Assembly (NCBI GenBank): GCA_036267755.1
Contig: DATAVK010000139.1
Span: 1 to 27,792 of the forward strand
Length of the DNA stretch: 27,792 nt
Reading direction: 5' to 3'
Source of the DNA: DATAVK01 sp036267755
Lineage (GTDB): Bacteria; Actinomycetota; Actinomycetes; JAFAQI01
The position numbers and the translations under genes are program-made. Below, one piece after another: positions 20,601-27,792 of this stretch. The notes below the pieces were generated by a model, which was given only the letters and a program-made list of their open reading frames with translations, was not told where the DNA came from and ran no database searches. Each line of letters starts with the position of its first letter. Position 1 is the stretch's first letter.

Positions 20601-21725
20601 ATGCGACACCGTGGCAAGTACACCGGCATGCTCGTAGCGGCGACCACGATGGCTGGGCTCGCCCTGGTCGCGGCCCTCCCGCCTGCCGCTAGCGCATCGG
20701 TCGAGGCCTCATCGGCCCACCACGTCCGGACCGGTCGGCAGCTGCCCGACTTCGGCAACCCCACCGGCCATGCCTACGTGCCGCGGGCCGGCCGGGCGGT
20801 GCGCACACTGCGACCCACCACCGTCATCGGCACCGGTACGCCGACACGCTGCACGTCTGCGGCCGTGGTGAGGGCGGTGGCCAAGGGCGGCGTCATCACG
20901 TTCAACTGCGGCTCGAAACCGGTCACCATCACGATGCACGCGACGGCAAAGGTCGAGAACACCAGCCACCGGATCGTCGTGAACGGCGGCGGCCTGGTGA
21001 CACTCAGCGGCGCCGGCAAACGCCGGATCCTCTACCAGGACACGTGCGATCAGCGACGTACCTGGACCACGTCCCACTGCCAGAACCAGCGCTGGCCGCG
21101 GCTCGTCGTCGAGAACCTGACCTTCGCCCGCGGGAACTCCACGGTCCACCAGAACCAGTCGGGAACGTACGGCGGCGGGGCGATCTTCGATCTCGGCGGG
21201 CAGCTGAAGGTCGTCAACTCGCGGTTTATCGACAACCGCTGCTACCGCGTCGGGCCCGATCTAGGAGGTGCCGCGATCCGTGCCCTGGAGCAGTGGCAGA
21301 ACCGGCCGGTCTACGTCACGAAGGACACGTTCCGCGGCGGGCGGTGTTCGAACGGGAGCGCGCTGAGCAGCATCGGCGTCTCGTGGGTGGTGACCAACAG
21401 CCTGATGACCAACAACCGGGCGATCGGCCATGGTGCCAACCCCGCTAGCAAGGGATCACCGGGTGGTGGGAGCGGAGGAGCCATCTACATGGACGGCGAC
21501 AAGATGTCGCTTCGTATCGCGGGGACGACGATCCGTGACAACCATGCGCGCGAGGGTGGCGGCGCCATCTTCTTCGTGAGCGACAACAACACGGGCTCGC
21601 TCACCATCCGGAACTCCACGCTGCATCACAACCCGAGTGCCGGCTTCTGGACCAGGCCGTACCCCGGGATCTTCTTCCAGAGTGCCGGCCACCACCCCAA
21701 GGTGATCCACTCGACGATCGACTGA
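20601..21725 (+). CDS. Secreted right-handed parallel beta-helix protein
   Basis: A 374-residue exported protein with a Sec signal peptide (about residues 1-33, ending PPAASASV). The body has short irregular repeats built on strand-turn units: LVTLSGAGKRRIL, LVVENLTFARGNS, GGGAIFDLGGQLKVVNSRFIDNR, GGAIYMDGDKMSLRIAGTTIRDNHAREGGGAIFF and SLTIRNSTLHHNPSAG. The GGAI...N-x-RFxDN pattern is shared by pectate-lyase-like and polymorphic-protein-like beta-helices. Six cysteines (TRC, NCG, DTC, SHC, NRC, GRC) suggest up to three disulfides. No catalytic set is recognised, so it may bind polysaccharide rather than cleave it. It is transcribed from a leaderless-type promoter. Confidence 0.8.
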   Translation: MRHRGKYTGMLVAATTMAGLALVAALPPAASASVEASSAHHVRTGRQLPDFGNPTGHAYVPRAGRAVRTLRPTTVIGTGTPTRCTSAAVVRAVAKGGVITFNCGSKPVTITMHATAKVENTSHRIVVNGGGLVTLSGAGKRRILYQDTCDQRRTWTTSHCQNQRWPRLVVENLTFARGNSTVHQNQSGTYGGGAIFDLGGQLKVVNSRFIDNRCYRVGPDLGGAAIRALEQWQNRPVYVTKDTFRGGRCSNGSALSSIGVSWVVTNSLMTNNRAIGHGANPASKGSPGGGSGGAIYMDGDKMSLRIAGTTIRDNHAREGGGAIFFVSDNNTGSLTIRNSTLHHNPSAGFWTRPYPGIFFQSAGHHPKVIHSTID

Positions 21726-21816
21726 CGCCCGACACGCACCCGATGTCCTTGCTGACCCACGGTTGGCCGCCCACTATGAAGTCGTTCGATCACCGACCGA
21801 TGAGTGGAGTTTCCCC

Positions 21817-22182
21817 GTGCCGCGTGCTGCTGCTAAGCCCGCAAGTCCCGCCGTCAAGGCCACCCCGCGGGTTTCCGTACGAGAGCGGGCCGGCGCCGCG
21901 CTGCTCGAGTCGAGTGTGGTCGAGTCAGCGCTCGACCGGATCCTGGTCAAGCGGCTGCGTCCACTCAAGGCAGAGGCGACCGCCACGCGCAAGGCCTACG
22001 AGCTGCAGGTCACGCTGCGGGTAGAGGCGGAAGCCCGTGCCACCCGGCTCGAGCAAGAAGCGCGAGCGCTGCGGGTCCAGGTGCAGTCGTTGGAGGACGA
22101 GCTGGTCCTGGCGCAGCAGCGGCGGGCCGGATGGTTCCGCCGGCGTGCGGTGAGCCCGAGCCCACGCGCGCAGGAAGCCTGA
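21817..22182 (+). CDS. Small coiled-coil protein, unknown function
   Basis: A 121-residue protein. The N-terminal part is Ala/Pro/Lys-rich (VPRAAAKPASPAVKATPR). Residues about 50-105 form a long, charged helix with heptad-like spacing (LRVEAEARATRLEQEARALRVQVQSLEDELVL), so a coiled coil is likely. The tail is basic with GWFRRRA. Start GTG 21817 has GGAG 7 nt upstream; the frame is open to a TTG at 21763 without a ribosome site. No family is recognised. The DNA-binding or scaffold roles often seen for such proteins are only possibilities. Confidence 0.65.
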   Translation: MPRAAAKPASPAVKATPRVSVRERAGAALLESSVVESALDRILVKRLRPLKAEATATRKAYELQVTLRVEAEARATRLEQEARALRVQVQSLEDELVLAQQRRAGWFRRRAVSPSPRAQEA

Positions 22183-22290
22183 CTGATCCGCTCGCCGTAC
22201 CCGGTGCGTATTTTGTAGCCGCCCGTCCCCTCTTCATCCACAGCGCGCACATCAGTGCGTCGTGGAGGCATTTCAGCCAGGGGGGCACAC

Positions 22291-23700
22291 ATGAGATCAA
22301 CGACATTTCGTGGGGCAGCCGTAGCTGTCGGGATCCTGAGCGCCGCAGCGTTTGCGGCGACCACGGTCCCGACCGCCGCGCAGGCGGCGACGGCCAGTTC
22401 GGCGAGCCGGCCGACCGTCAGGTCGGTGGCCGCAACCTTCAGCCCGGTCACTGGTGGGACCAAGGTCACGATTCGAGGGACCCACTTCGCACACGTGCGG
22501 TCGGTCAGCTTCGGCGGCGTCCACGGCACTGGGCTGCACGTGGTGTCAGCGAAGAAGCTCGTTGTGACCGCTCCGAAGCACTACGCGTCCCGCATCGACG
22601 TGCGCGTCACCACTACCGCCGGTACTTCTCCCAAGTCTGCGCGCGACCGGTTCTACTACCTGATCGAGCACCAGATCGCCGGTGGCCTGGAGCACACCTG
22701 TCAGGTCACGTCCACCGGGACGGTTCGATGCTGGGGATACAACAACTGGGGCCAGCTCGGCAACGGCACGACCACGGACAGCACAACGGCGGTGCGAGTG
22801 TCCGGCCTGTCGCATGTCGTATCGGTGGCCGCGGGCTACTACCACTCGTGCGCACTCACCTCGAGTGGAGCGGAGTACTGCTGGGGATACAACGGCGCCG
22901 GTGCCCTGGGTAACGGGACGACGACAAGCAGTTCGACACCGGTTCGAGTTCAGGGACTCGGGCACGGGCTGTCCATTGCAGCTGGGGCAGACAGCTCCTG
23001 CGCGGTCGTCGTCGGCAACCGCGCACGGTGCTGGGGCGACAACGGCTCTGGCCAGCTTGGCAACGGCAGCACGACGAACGCGCTTGTCGCTACTGCAGTG
23101 CCGGTGTCGAAGGTCATCGATGTCGACGCCGGCTTGGGGTTCGCCTGCCTGGTGCGGACCAACGGCACGGTCGACTGCATGGGGGACAACACGTATCACC
23201 AGCTGGGAGACGGAACCACGACCGGCTCCACGACGCCGGACCGCACCCTGCTGCTGTCCCACATCACGTCGATCTCGTCCGGTGACTACTCCAGCTGTGC
23301 CGTGACCGCCGCGAAGAACGTGTTCTGCTGGGGCTACAACGGCTACGGCGACCTCGGCGACGGTACGACGAACCCCGTCGCGCACCCGGTGCGGGTCAGC
23401 AGCCTGAGCAACGTCAAGCAGGTATCCGTGGGTACGCTCCACGTCTGCGCACTCGTCGGCTCCAACGTGCAGTGCTGGGGCTACAACGGGTTTGGCGCGC
23501 TCGGCAACGGGACCACGACGTCGACGTCGACACCGTCGGGCGTCACGGGCCTGACGAAGGTTGCCACCATCGGGGCGGGGGGTTACCACACCGTCGCGAT
23601 GCGCAAGAACGGTGGCGTCCGGACCTGGGGATACAACGCCTTCGGCCAGCTCGGCAACGGGACCACGACGAACAGCTCGGTGCCGGTCCCAGCGCTGTAA
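22291..23700 (+). CDS. Secreted IPT/TIG plus seven-repeat RCC1 propeller protein
   Basis: A 469-residue exported protein. The signal peptide ends near AAQA at about 29-32. An IPT/TIG Ig-like domain follows (about 38-118: FSPVTGGTKVTIRGTHF, VTAPKHYASRIDVRVTTTAG). Residues about 124-469 are seven RCC1-type repeats of some 48 residues, each with a CWGYN..G.LGNGTTT core, which would close a seven-bladed propeller. The first six each have two Cys about 11-14 residues apart (for example HTCQVTSTGTVRCWG); the last has none (HTVAMRKNGGVRTWG), so disulfides in six blades are likely. The core is also repeated at DNA level. Start ATG 22291 has GGGGGG upstream; the longer frame from 22255 lacks one. The ligand is unknown. 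Confidence 0.88.
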   Translation: MRSTTFRGAAVAVGILSAAAFAATTVPTAAQAATASSASRPTVRSVAATFSPVTGGTKVTIRGTHFAHVRSVSFGGVHGTGLHVVSAKKLVVTAPKHYASRIDVRVTTTAGTSPKSARDRFYYLIEHQIAGGLEHTCQVTSTGTVRCWGYNNWGQLGNGTTTDSTTAVRVSGLSHVVSVAAGYYHSCALTSSGAEYCWGYNGAGALGNGTTTSSSTPVRVQGLGHGLSIAAGADSSCAVVVGNRARCWGDNGSGQLGNGSTTNALVATAVPVSKVIDVDAGLGFACLVRTNGTVDCMGDNTYHQLGDGTTTGSTTPDRTLLLSHITSISSGDYSSCAVTAAKNVFCWGYNGYGDLGDGTTNPVAHPVRVSSLSNVKQVSVGTLHVCALVGSNVQCWGYNGFGALGNGTTTSTSTPSGVTGLTKVATIGAGGYHTVAMRKNGGVRTWGYNAFGQLGNGTTTNSSVPVPAL

Positions 23701-23738
23701 GGATCGACGCGGCCCCGAATCAGGGGACGTGAGAACAC

Positions 23739-23782
23739 GCGCCGGTCCTCGTCGGACAGCCACATCCGACGGGGGCCGGCGC
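23739..23782. terminator. 18-bp stem terminator between convergent genes
   Basis: Bases 23739-23756 and 23765-23782 pair along all 18 positions (two are G-T) with an 8-nt loop, midway between the RCC1 stop (23700) and the convergent methyltransferase stop (23794). It should end transcription from both sides. No T-run follows. Confidence 0.8.
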
Positions 23783-23793
23783 CGTGCTGGGAA

Positions 23794-24600
23794 CTACTCC
23801 GAGTCGCAGCGCACCGTGACGCGCTCGCCACGTGCATAGACGCCGATCGCGCCGGCCTCCGGGTTGTCGCGGAGCAGGCTGCCCCAGTCGGCGATCTTCG
23901 TCAGGTTGAACCCATAGGCGCGGAACATCACGCGCAGACCAGCGAGGTTCGGCTTGCCGCCGAGCACCCTGTCGCCGTAGGAGTAGCGGTCGGGTACGGC
24001 GTTCCGCTCCTTGGTGGAATCCTCGGCGCGCAGCTGCACCAGCGGGCCCTTGCCCCGCGCGATCACCGAGGTGTCCACAATCACGTACCGGGGATTGAGC
24101 TTGCGGATGAGGCTCAACAGCTCGTTGTAGCGGAGTGTGTGGTACAGGAATCCGAGGCACATGACGACGTCGACATCGAACGACTGATTCGCCATCACGT
24201 CGAAGACGTCGCCGCAGATGAACTCATACGTGCCGGGGTCAACGCCGTACTTGTCGAACGTTGTGGCGGCGTTGTCGGTGAGCTCCTGCTTCGCCTCGAT
24301 GCCCACCACGTGAGTGGCGCCCGCCTTGAGGGCCGCGAACGACCAGCGACCGTCGTGGCTCGCGATGTCGAGGACACGGGCCCCCTGCAGGATGTCCTCG
24401 TTCTCTCCGATGATCGCCTCGTACCGGAGGTTCAATCGACCGGCCTGTGGTGTTGTCTGGCTGGTCTCGTAAAAGGCCGGATAGTCGTCGAAGAACATCC
24501 GGGCGCGCCGGGCGCCGGGAGCCGACTTCGGCTCCAGCCTGGCCGCGACCGACGGCGTGGGCGGCGAAGGCGGCGGCTGCTTCCGGGCGCGGAATCGCAT
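23794..24600 (-). CDS. Class I SAM-dependent methyltransferase
   Basis: A 268-residue protein. After a Pro-rich, basic N terminus (QPPPSPPTPSVAA), RYEAIIGENEDILQGARVLDIASHDGRWSFAALKAGA is SAM motif I, IEAKQELTDNA the acidic beta-2 end, FICGDVFDVM the adenine contact, and FDVDVVMCLGFLYHTLRYNELL motif IV. It ends RVTVRCDSE. The DIASHDGRWSF and GFLYHT pattern is close to the DUF1698/tRNA cmo5U type and to glycan-modifying methyltransferases; I cannot choose. A GAGGAG site precedes ATG 24600, and a hairpin lies in its leader. Confidence 0.85.
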   Translation of the reverse strand: MRFRARKQPPPSPPTPSVAARLEPKSAPGARRARMFFDDYPAFYETSQTTPQAGRLNLRYEAIIGENEDILQGARVLDIASHDGRWSFAALKAGATHVVGIEAKQELTDNAATTFDKYGVDPGTYEFICGDVFDVMANQSFDVDVVMCLGFLYHTLRYNELLSLIRKLNPRYVIVDTSVIARGKGPLVQLRAEDSTKERNAVPDRYSYGDRVLGGKPNLAGLRVMFRAYGFNLTKIADWGSLLRDNPEAGAIGVYARGERVTVRCDSE

Positions 24601-24622
24601 CTCGCTCCTCGCTGCAGTCGTG

Positions 24623-24650
24623 GCGGCGCGTCAGGGTGAACGCGCGCCGC
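24623..24650 (-). other. Hairpin in the methyltransferase leader
   Basis: GCGGCGCG and CGCGCCGC pair (8 bp) around a 12-nt loop, about 23-50 nt before the methyltransferase ATG. On the minus strand TAAGGT (24657-24652) precedes it directly, so the stem could be at the mRNA 5' end. It could also be a terminator for transcription arriving from 24702. Confidence 0.35.
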
Positions 24651-24701
24651 AACCTTACGTGAGGCCGTGACATAGATAGTCCAGGATCGGGCAGCGACCT
24701 A

Positions 24702-24869
24702 CTACCAGACGAAGGGAACCAGGCGCTTGCGTTCCCGGGCGTACGACCAATAGCGCTCTCCCAGGGTGTCGCGTAAGCCCTTCTCCTCGACCCGGATCCG
24801 GTAGATCGCAGCCATCAACGGCAGAACGGTGAAGGCGGCGAGGCCCAGCCAGTTTCCGTACGCCAGGCC
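24702..24869 (-). pseudogene. C-terminal remnant of an isoprenylcysteine methyltransferase (ICMT) family protein
   Basis: From about 24869 the minus strand reads GLAYGNWLGLAAFTVLP, then a membrane span, YRIRVEEKGLRDTLGERYW, and RERKRLVPFVW before two stop codons. These are the C-terminal ICMT/PEMT-family signatures (GNW..L, YRIRVEE, LG..Y..Y, RLVP.VW). A full protein is about 150-200 residues; here only about 55 are recognisable. Just upstream the frame reads RRHPIRSHV, like the end of the RHP motif, but the loop and N-terminal membrane spans are gone. In another frame CLFAAIVCSVIALH looks like a leftover span. It is a decayed gene, consistent with no normal start. Confidence 0.7.
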
Positions 24870-25032
24870 AACGTGCGATCGGATCGGATGCCGGCGCCCG
24901 GCGCCGCGTGGAGGGCAATGACGGAACAGACGATGGCGGCGAACAGGCACAGTCGAAACACGCAGTGGCTGCCAGCGTCATATGTGGTGGCCTCGTCACG
25001 CTGCTTCGTCGATTGACGAATCTCGATCGCAC
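24870..25032. other. Non-coding decay region between ICMT remnant and VOC gene
   Basis: This 163-bp part, together with 24601-24701, makes a 432-bp stretch without an intact gene. It holds no convincing frame, only the possible ICMT leftovers noted above. Just after the VOC stop, TTCGTC and GACGAA (25005-25020) form a 6-bp hairpin with a GATT loop that could help end the VOC transcript. Otherwise I see nothing. Confidence 0.4.
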
Positions 25033-25389
25033 TTACGGGTCCTGGAGCAGCCCGAGCACGTTGCCGTCGGGGTCGGAGAAGGTGGCCACCCGGCGGCCGC
25101 CACCGACCTCGTGTGGGGCTTCCTTCACGGTGGCGCCCGCGGCGGTCACCTCGGCCAGCTTCGCCTCGAGATCCGGTACCTCCCAGTAGGTCACCGGTGA
25201 GGCCATGCCCTGGGACGCACCGCCGGGCACCAGGCCGATGTGCTGGCCGCCCGCATCGAAACCGACGTAGTAGGGCGCGTCGGCCGACGGCTGCACGCCG
25301 AGCAGGGCGGCGTACACCGGCTTGGCTGCGGCCAGGTCGGACACTGGATGCAGCACGGTCTTGATTCCCTGGGTCGAAGAGTCGGTCAT
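25033..25389 (-). CDS. VOC (glyoxalase/bleomycin resistance) superfamily protein
   Basis: A 118-residue, two-module VOC protein: KTVLHPVSDLAAAKPVYAALLG starts the first module, VGFDAGGQHIGLVPGG continues it, and SPVTYWEVPDLEAKLAEVTAAGATV plus the classic FSDPDGNVLGLLQDP form the second. The usual last metal ligand Glu (GN.(L/I)E) is replaced: the motif ends NVLGLLQ, so metal-dependent catalysis may be lost. Start ATG 25389 has AGGAG 5 nt upstream; the longer frame to 25413 has no site. It is not closely similar to the other VOC protein (12908-13309). Its ligand is unknown. Confidence 0.85.
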   Translation of the reverse strand: MTDSSTQGIKTVLHPVSDLAAAKPVYAALLGVQPSADAPYYVGFDAGGQHIGLVPGGASQGMASPVTYWEVPDLEAKLAEVTAAGATVKEAPHEVGGGRRVATFSDPDGNVLGLLQDP

Positions 25390-25467
25390 AGTCGCTCCTG
25401 ACGTCATGGGCACCTCGGCCCGGTAAGTCTCGCTACGAGTATGACGACGACGAGCCCGAGGATGTGA

Positions 25468-27138
25468 CTAGGAGTGCACGGTGTCCGGCAGGTGACCGTT
25501 TGCTCCGAGCTTGTAGGCGATGATCAATGCGTGCTGGCTCTTCGATAGCGGCGCGCTGGCTCCCACCAGGACATAGTCACCGGCGACGGTGACCGGAGCA
25601 TTGGTCTCGGCAGAGAGCGGCCTATTCAAAAGGATCGCGCCGGTGCTGGCGTTGAACGCGTAAAGGTGGCCATTGAGGGTGGTCGTGAACACCAGGTTGT
25701 TGGTGACGGCGGCAGCGCCGTCGGGCGAGGAGGGGAGCTTCTCGTCCCAGTCGAGCGTTCCGGTGGACTGATCGACCGCGACCATCTCGCCATGAGCCTT
25801 TGCCACGCTGGCGTAGAAGGCGGTGCCGCTCTCGCCCAGACCTTTGGAGGTGAGAGGCACGGCGAGGTCGTTGACGGCGGCGAAGGTCATCGATCCGTTC
25901 GTGGCGAGGGGGGTCAGCACGCCGCCGAACGGACCTGGCTCGAGGGTGAATGTGGCGGGGAGCGGGATGTGCGAGGTGGGCGTTGCTCGTTCGGTGGTCA
26001 GCCCGTCGTTGTCTTGCCCATTGTGGACGCCGACCGGACGCTTCCACAGCAGCTGGCCGGTCTTCGCGTTGAGTTCAATCAGGATGCCGGCCTTTCCGCC
26101 GTCGATGACTACTGACTGCCCGTGAGCTGTCGTGAGTACCGGTGAGTTCTGTAGGTCCCAGTCGAACAGGTCGTGTGGCGTCAGCTGGTAGTGCCAGAGC
26201 AGCTTCCCGTGGGGGCTCAGTTTGACCACCGAGTCGGTGTACAGGTCGGGGCCAGGGCGGCTGGTGCCCCACGGGTAGCCAGAAGGCCACCCGTCCGAGG
26301 CGATCGGGCCAGGGTTGGCCACGCCGAGGTAGATATCGCCGGCGCGATCGAACGACGGCGGATACCAGAGGCCGCCTCCGGAGTTGAGTCCCGGCTTTCC
26401 CCATAGGTTCTGCACCTCGTCCCAGCTCCACCGCGGCGCACCGGTGCGGGCATTGAGCGCCCACAGGATTCCCTTGCCGCCGCCGAGGTACTCACCGACG
26501 GTCGGGTTGACCGGCACGGTCGACACGTAGACGGTGCCGTCGTCGTACCCGGGCGCCATGTCGATGCCCTCGTGGTTGTTACCGATCAGCGTGCGGCTCC
26601 ACAGTTGCTTACCCGTCGCGGCCGACAGCGCGACTGCGGCGTGGTTCGTGGCGGTGTACACCACTCCGCCGACCACGTTGACGCCGTCTGGGCCGCCGTT
26701 GGGCGAGTCGTAGGTGTGTGTCCAGAGGACCTGGCCCGTGGCGAGGCGGATCGCCATCACGTTCGATTTGAGATCTTGGGTGTAGACCACACCGTGCACG
26801 ACTACTGGCGTGGTGGCGTAGCCATCGGTCACGCCGGCTGAGCTGGTCTCGATCGGGACGCACCAGGCCACTCCCAGGGTTCCGACGTTCGCGCTGTCGA
26901 TCGAACTCGCGACATCGCGGGTGTTCTGCAGGTTGCCGCCCGGAAGCGTCCATGTCCCTTCGGCTGCGCGATCGGACGAGCTACCCGGCGTACCGCTTGC
27001 GGGCGTCGCCGTCGCGTGCGTCGCGAGGCAACCCGCCGCACTCGACTTGTTGGCGCTCCCACACCCAGCAACGGCCACGCCGGTCGCGATCAACAGCGCT
27101 GCACCGGCGACTGCGGGCCGCCCGCCCAGATGCCTCAT
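25468..27138 (-). CDS. PQQ-propeller lipoprotein (quinoprotein dehydrogenase-like)
   Basis: A 556-residue lipoprotein: signal peptide to about residue 24 with lipobox VAVAGC (Cys lipidated), then a Ser/Thr/Pro-rich linker (to about 60). The propeller follows with many W-docking motifs, such as RLATGQVLWTHTY, SAATGKQLWSR, NARTGAPRWSW, NAKTGQLLWKR, STGTLDWDEK and NASTGAILLN. LLWHYQLTPHDLFDWDLQNSPVL resembles PQQ alcohol dehydrogenases (WHYQ.TPHD.WDYD). However the active-site segment is RPGPDLY where those enzymes have RPGDN, so the catalytic Asp is displaced or absent. Start ATG 27138 has AGGGG upstream and overlaps the TMEM175 stop by 4 nt. An electron-transfer or adhesin role is possible. 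Confidence 0.86.
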   Translation of the reverse strand: MRHLGGRPAVAGAALLIATGVAVAGCGSANKSSAAGCLATHATATPASGTPGSSSDRAAEGTWTLPGGNLQNTRDVASSIDSANVGTLGVAWCVPIETSSAGVTDGYATTPVVVHGVVYTQDLKSNVMAIRLATGQVLWTHTYDSPNGGPDGVNVVGGVVYTATNHAAVALSAATGKQLWSRTLIGNNHEGIDMAPGYDDGTVYVSTVPVNPTVGEYLGGGKGILWALNARTGAPRWSWDEVQNLWGKPGLNSGGGLWYPPSFDRAGDIYLGVANPGPIASDGWPSGYPWGTSRPGPDLYTDSVVKLSPHGKLLWHYQLTPHDLFDWDLQNSPVLTTAHGQSVVIDGGKAGILIELNAKTGQLLWKRPVGVHNGQDNDGLTTERATPTSHIPLPATFTLEPGPFGGVLTPLATNGSMTFAAVNDLAVPLTSKGLGESGTAFYASVAKAHGEMVAVDQSTGTLDWDEKLPSSPDGAAAVTNNLVFTTTLNGHLYAFNASTGAILLNRPLSAETNAPVTVAGDYVLVGASAPLSKSQHALIIAYKLGANGHLPDTVHS

Positions 27139-27770
27139 CGAAGCCCCTCTCGACCGTGCCGGTAGCGACCCAAGCGAGCGATCGCCACCGGACCGACGAT
27201 CCAGAGCACCCAGCCAAACCTGGTGGCGAAGAAGACCGGAATCGACAGGCCGAAGCCGACGATCACCCCGTAGCAAGGCCAGTACGCAGCGGTGACACGG
27301 GCACTGTCAACCCCGGGCCGATACAGCCGTTGCGACACGATGCGACGCGCGATCACCAGAATCGCGGCGTTACTCACCACCTCCAACAAGGCGTAGAAGC
27401 CAAACCGGTAGGCGTGCGTGGTCAGGGTCTGAGGGCCGTTCGGGCGCAATACCTGGGTCGCGAACGGGATCAGGATGATCGTGAGCAACCACAGCATGTT
27501 GAGGGTCTGCATGCGCTGGTCACTGCGTGTGGCGAATCCCCACACCCGACGGTGCTGCGACCAGGCAACGGAGATGATGAGGAAGCTCGTGAGGAACGCC
27601 AGGTAGTGGCCCTGGTTGTGGCGCACCGACGACCAGAAGGCGTGCGACGTGCCACCCTGCGGCACGGGAAGCGCGATCGCGAGCAACGTGATGGCGATGG
27701 CAACGACGGCGTCGGAGAACAGCAGCAGCCGGTCTGGTGTGGCCGTCCCGTCGACTTCCGCTTCACTCAC
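27135..27770 (-). CDS. TMEM175-family (DUF1211) membrane protein
   Basis: A 211-residue, six-helix membrane protein. The first helix carries the family signature DRLLLFSDAVVAIAITLLAIAL (FSD motif), the K+ channel pore-helix signature of bacterial TMEM175. The later segments are at about 54-72, 90-107, 120-143, 160-180 and 183-202. Single-unit bacterial members assemble as tetramers to conduct K+. The product ends in a basic tail (RYRHGREGLR). Start GTG 27770 has AGGA about 8 nt upstream. Its TGA overlaps the lipoprotein ATG by 4 nt (ATGA), so the two are co-translated. Confidence 0.88.
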   Translation of the reverse strand: MSEAEVDGTATPDRLLLFSDAVVAIAITLLAIALPVPQGGTSHAFWSSVRHNQGHYLAFLTSFLIISVAWSQHRRVWGFATRSDQRMQTLNMLWLLTIILIPFATQVLRPNGPQTLTTHAYRFGFYALLEVVSNAAILVIARRIVSQRLYRPGVDSARVTAAYWPCYGVIVGFGLSIPVFFATRFGWVLWIVGPVAIARLGRYRHGREGLR

Positions 27771-27792
27771 TCGCCAAATCCTGCACCATCCG

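Noticed and set aside
22720..23690. CRISPR-like repeated DNA inside the RCC1 gene
   Set aside because: The repeats encode protein blades in frame, vary in sequence, and have no spacer structure.
22546..23763. 405-codon minus-strand frame opposite the RCC1 gene
   Set aside because: Repeated composition mirrors RCC1 blades in antisense; no independent evidence.
23739..23782. Non-coding RNA or attenuator
   Set aside because: The stem sits between two convergent stops, so a terminator is simpler.

Overview
The window is high-GC, gene-dense DNA of an actinobacterium. The support is an Mtb-type ribose-5-phosphate isomerase B with a Glu active site, a menaquinone-pathway MenB, a CtaG-type oxidase assembly factor, a Nei2-like MPEG glycosylase, abundant GTG starts, and several genes whose start codon sits 6-7 nt after a TANNNT hexamer (a leaderless layout common in actinobacteria). 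I cannot place it below class with confidence; a soil lineage is a guess from the many large secreted proteins. I see no rRNA, tRNA, CRISPR array, transposase or phage gene.

Layout. 1-1592: end of an aldehyde dehydrogenase, a DUF429 gene broken by a one-base frameshift, a divergent rpiB, and between the last two a cluster of TGGCCCATYRGTG motifs. 1593-4754: a spacer with an 8-bp tandem repeat, a Fpg/Nei glycosylase, a membrane-anchored SpoIIE phosphatase and CtaG. 4847-8639: two tandem secreted FG-GAP/PQQ-like paralogues. 8644-12435: a QueA-like protein and an SDR transcribed away from soxR across a clear SoxR-type promoter, then a methyltransferase and menB. 12436-14470: an inverted-repeat spacer, a small membrane protein, a VOC protein, and an SPFH plus ribbon-helix-helix pair behind a perfect 31-bp palindrome.

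14638-20573: a secreted subtilase whose last 90 residues carry Trp at a strict 5-residue period, overlapping by 4 nt a membrane GGDEF-EAL protein, then O-acetylhomoserine sulfhydrylase overlapping a CoA-binding protein. 20601-23700: a secreted parallel beta-helix protein, a small coiled-coil protein and a secreted IPT plus seven-repeat RCC1 propeller. 23739-27770: a strong hairpin, a SAM methyltransferase, the C-terminal remnant of an isoprenylcysteine methyltransferase, a VOC protein, and a TMEM175-like channel overlapping a PQQ-propeller lipoprotein.

Themes. Six of the genes encode exported proteins, five of them repeat or propeller folds, so the window invests heavily in the cell surface. 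Translational coupling by 1-8 nt overlaps recurs (subtilase/GGDEF-EAL, metY/CoA-binding, SDR/QueA-like, SPFH/RHH, TMEM175/lipoprotein). The best candidates for something undescribed are the Trp-pentad subtilase coupled to a c-di-GMP enzyme, the tandem two-cysteine propeller proteins, and the SoxR-driven SDR plus QueA-like operon.
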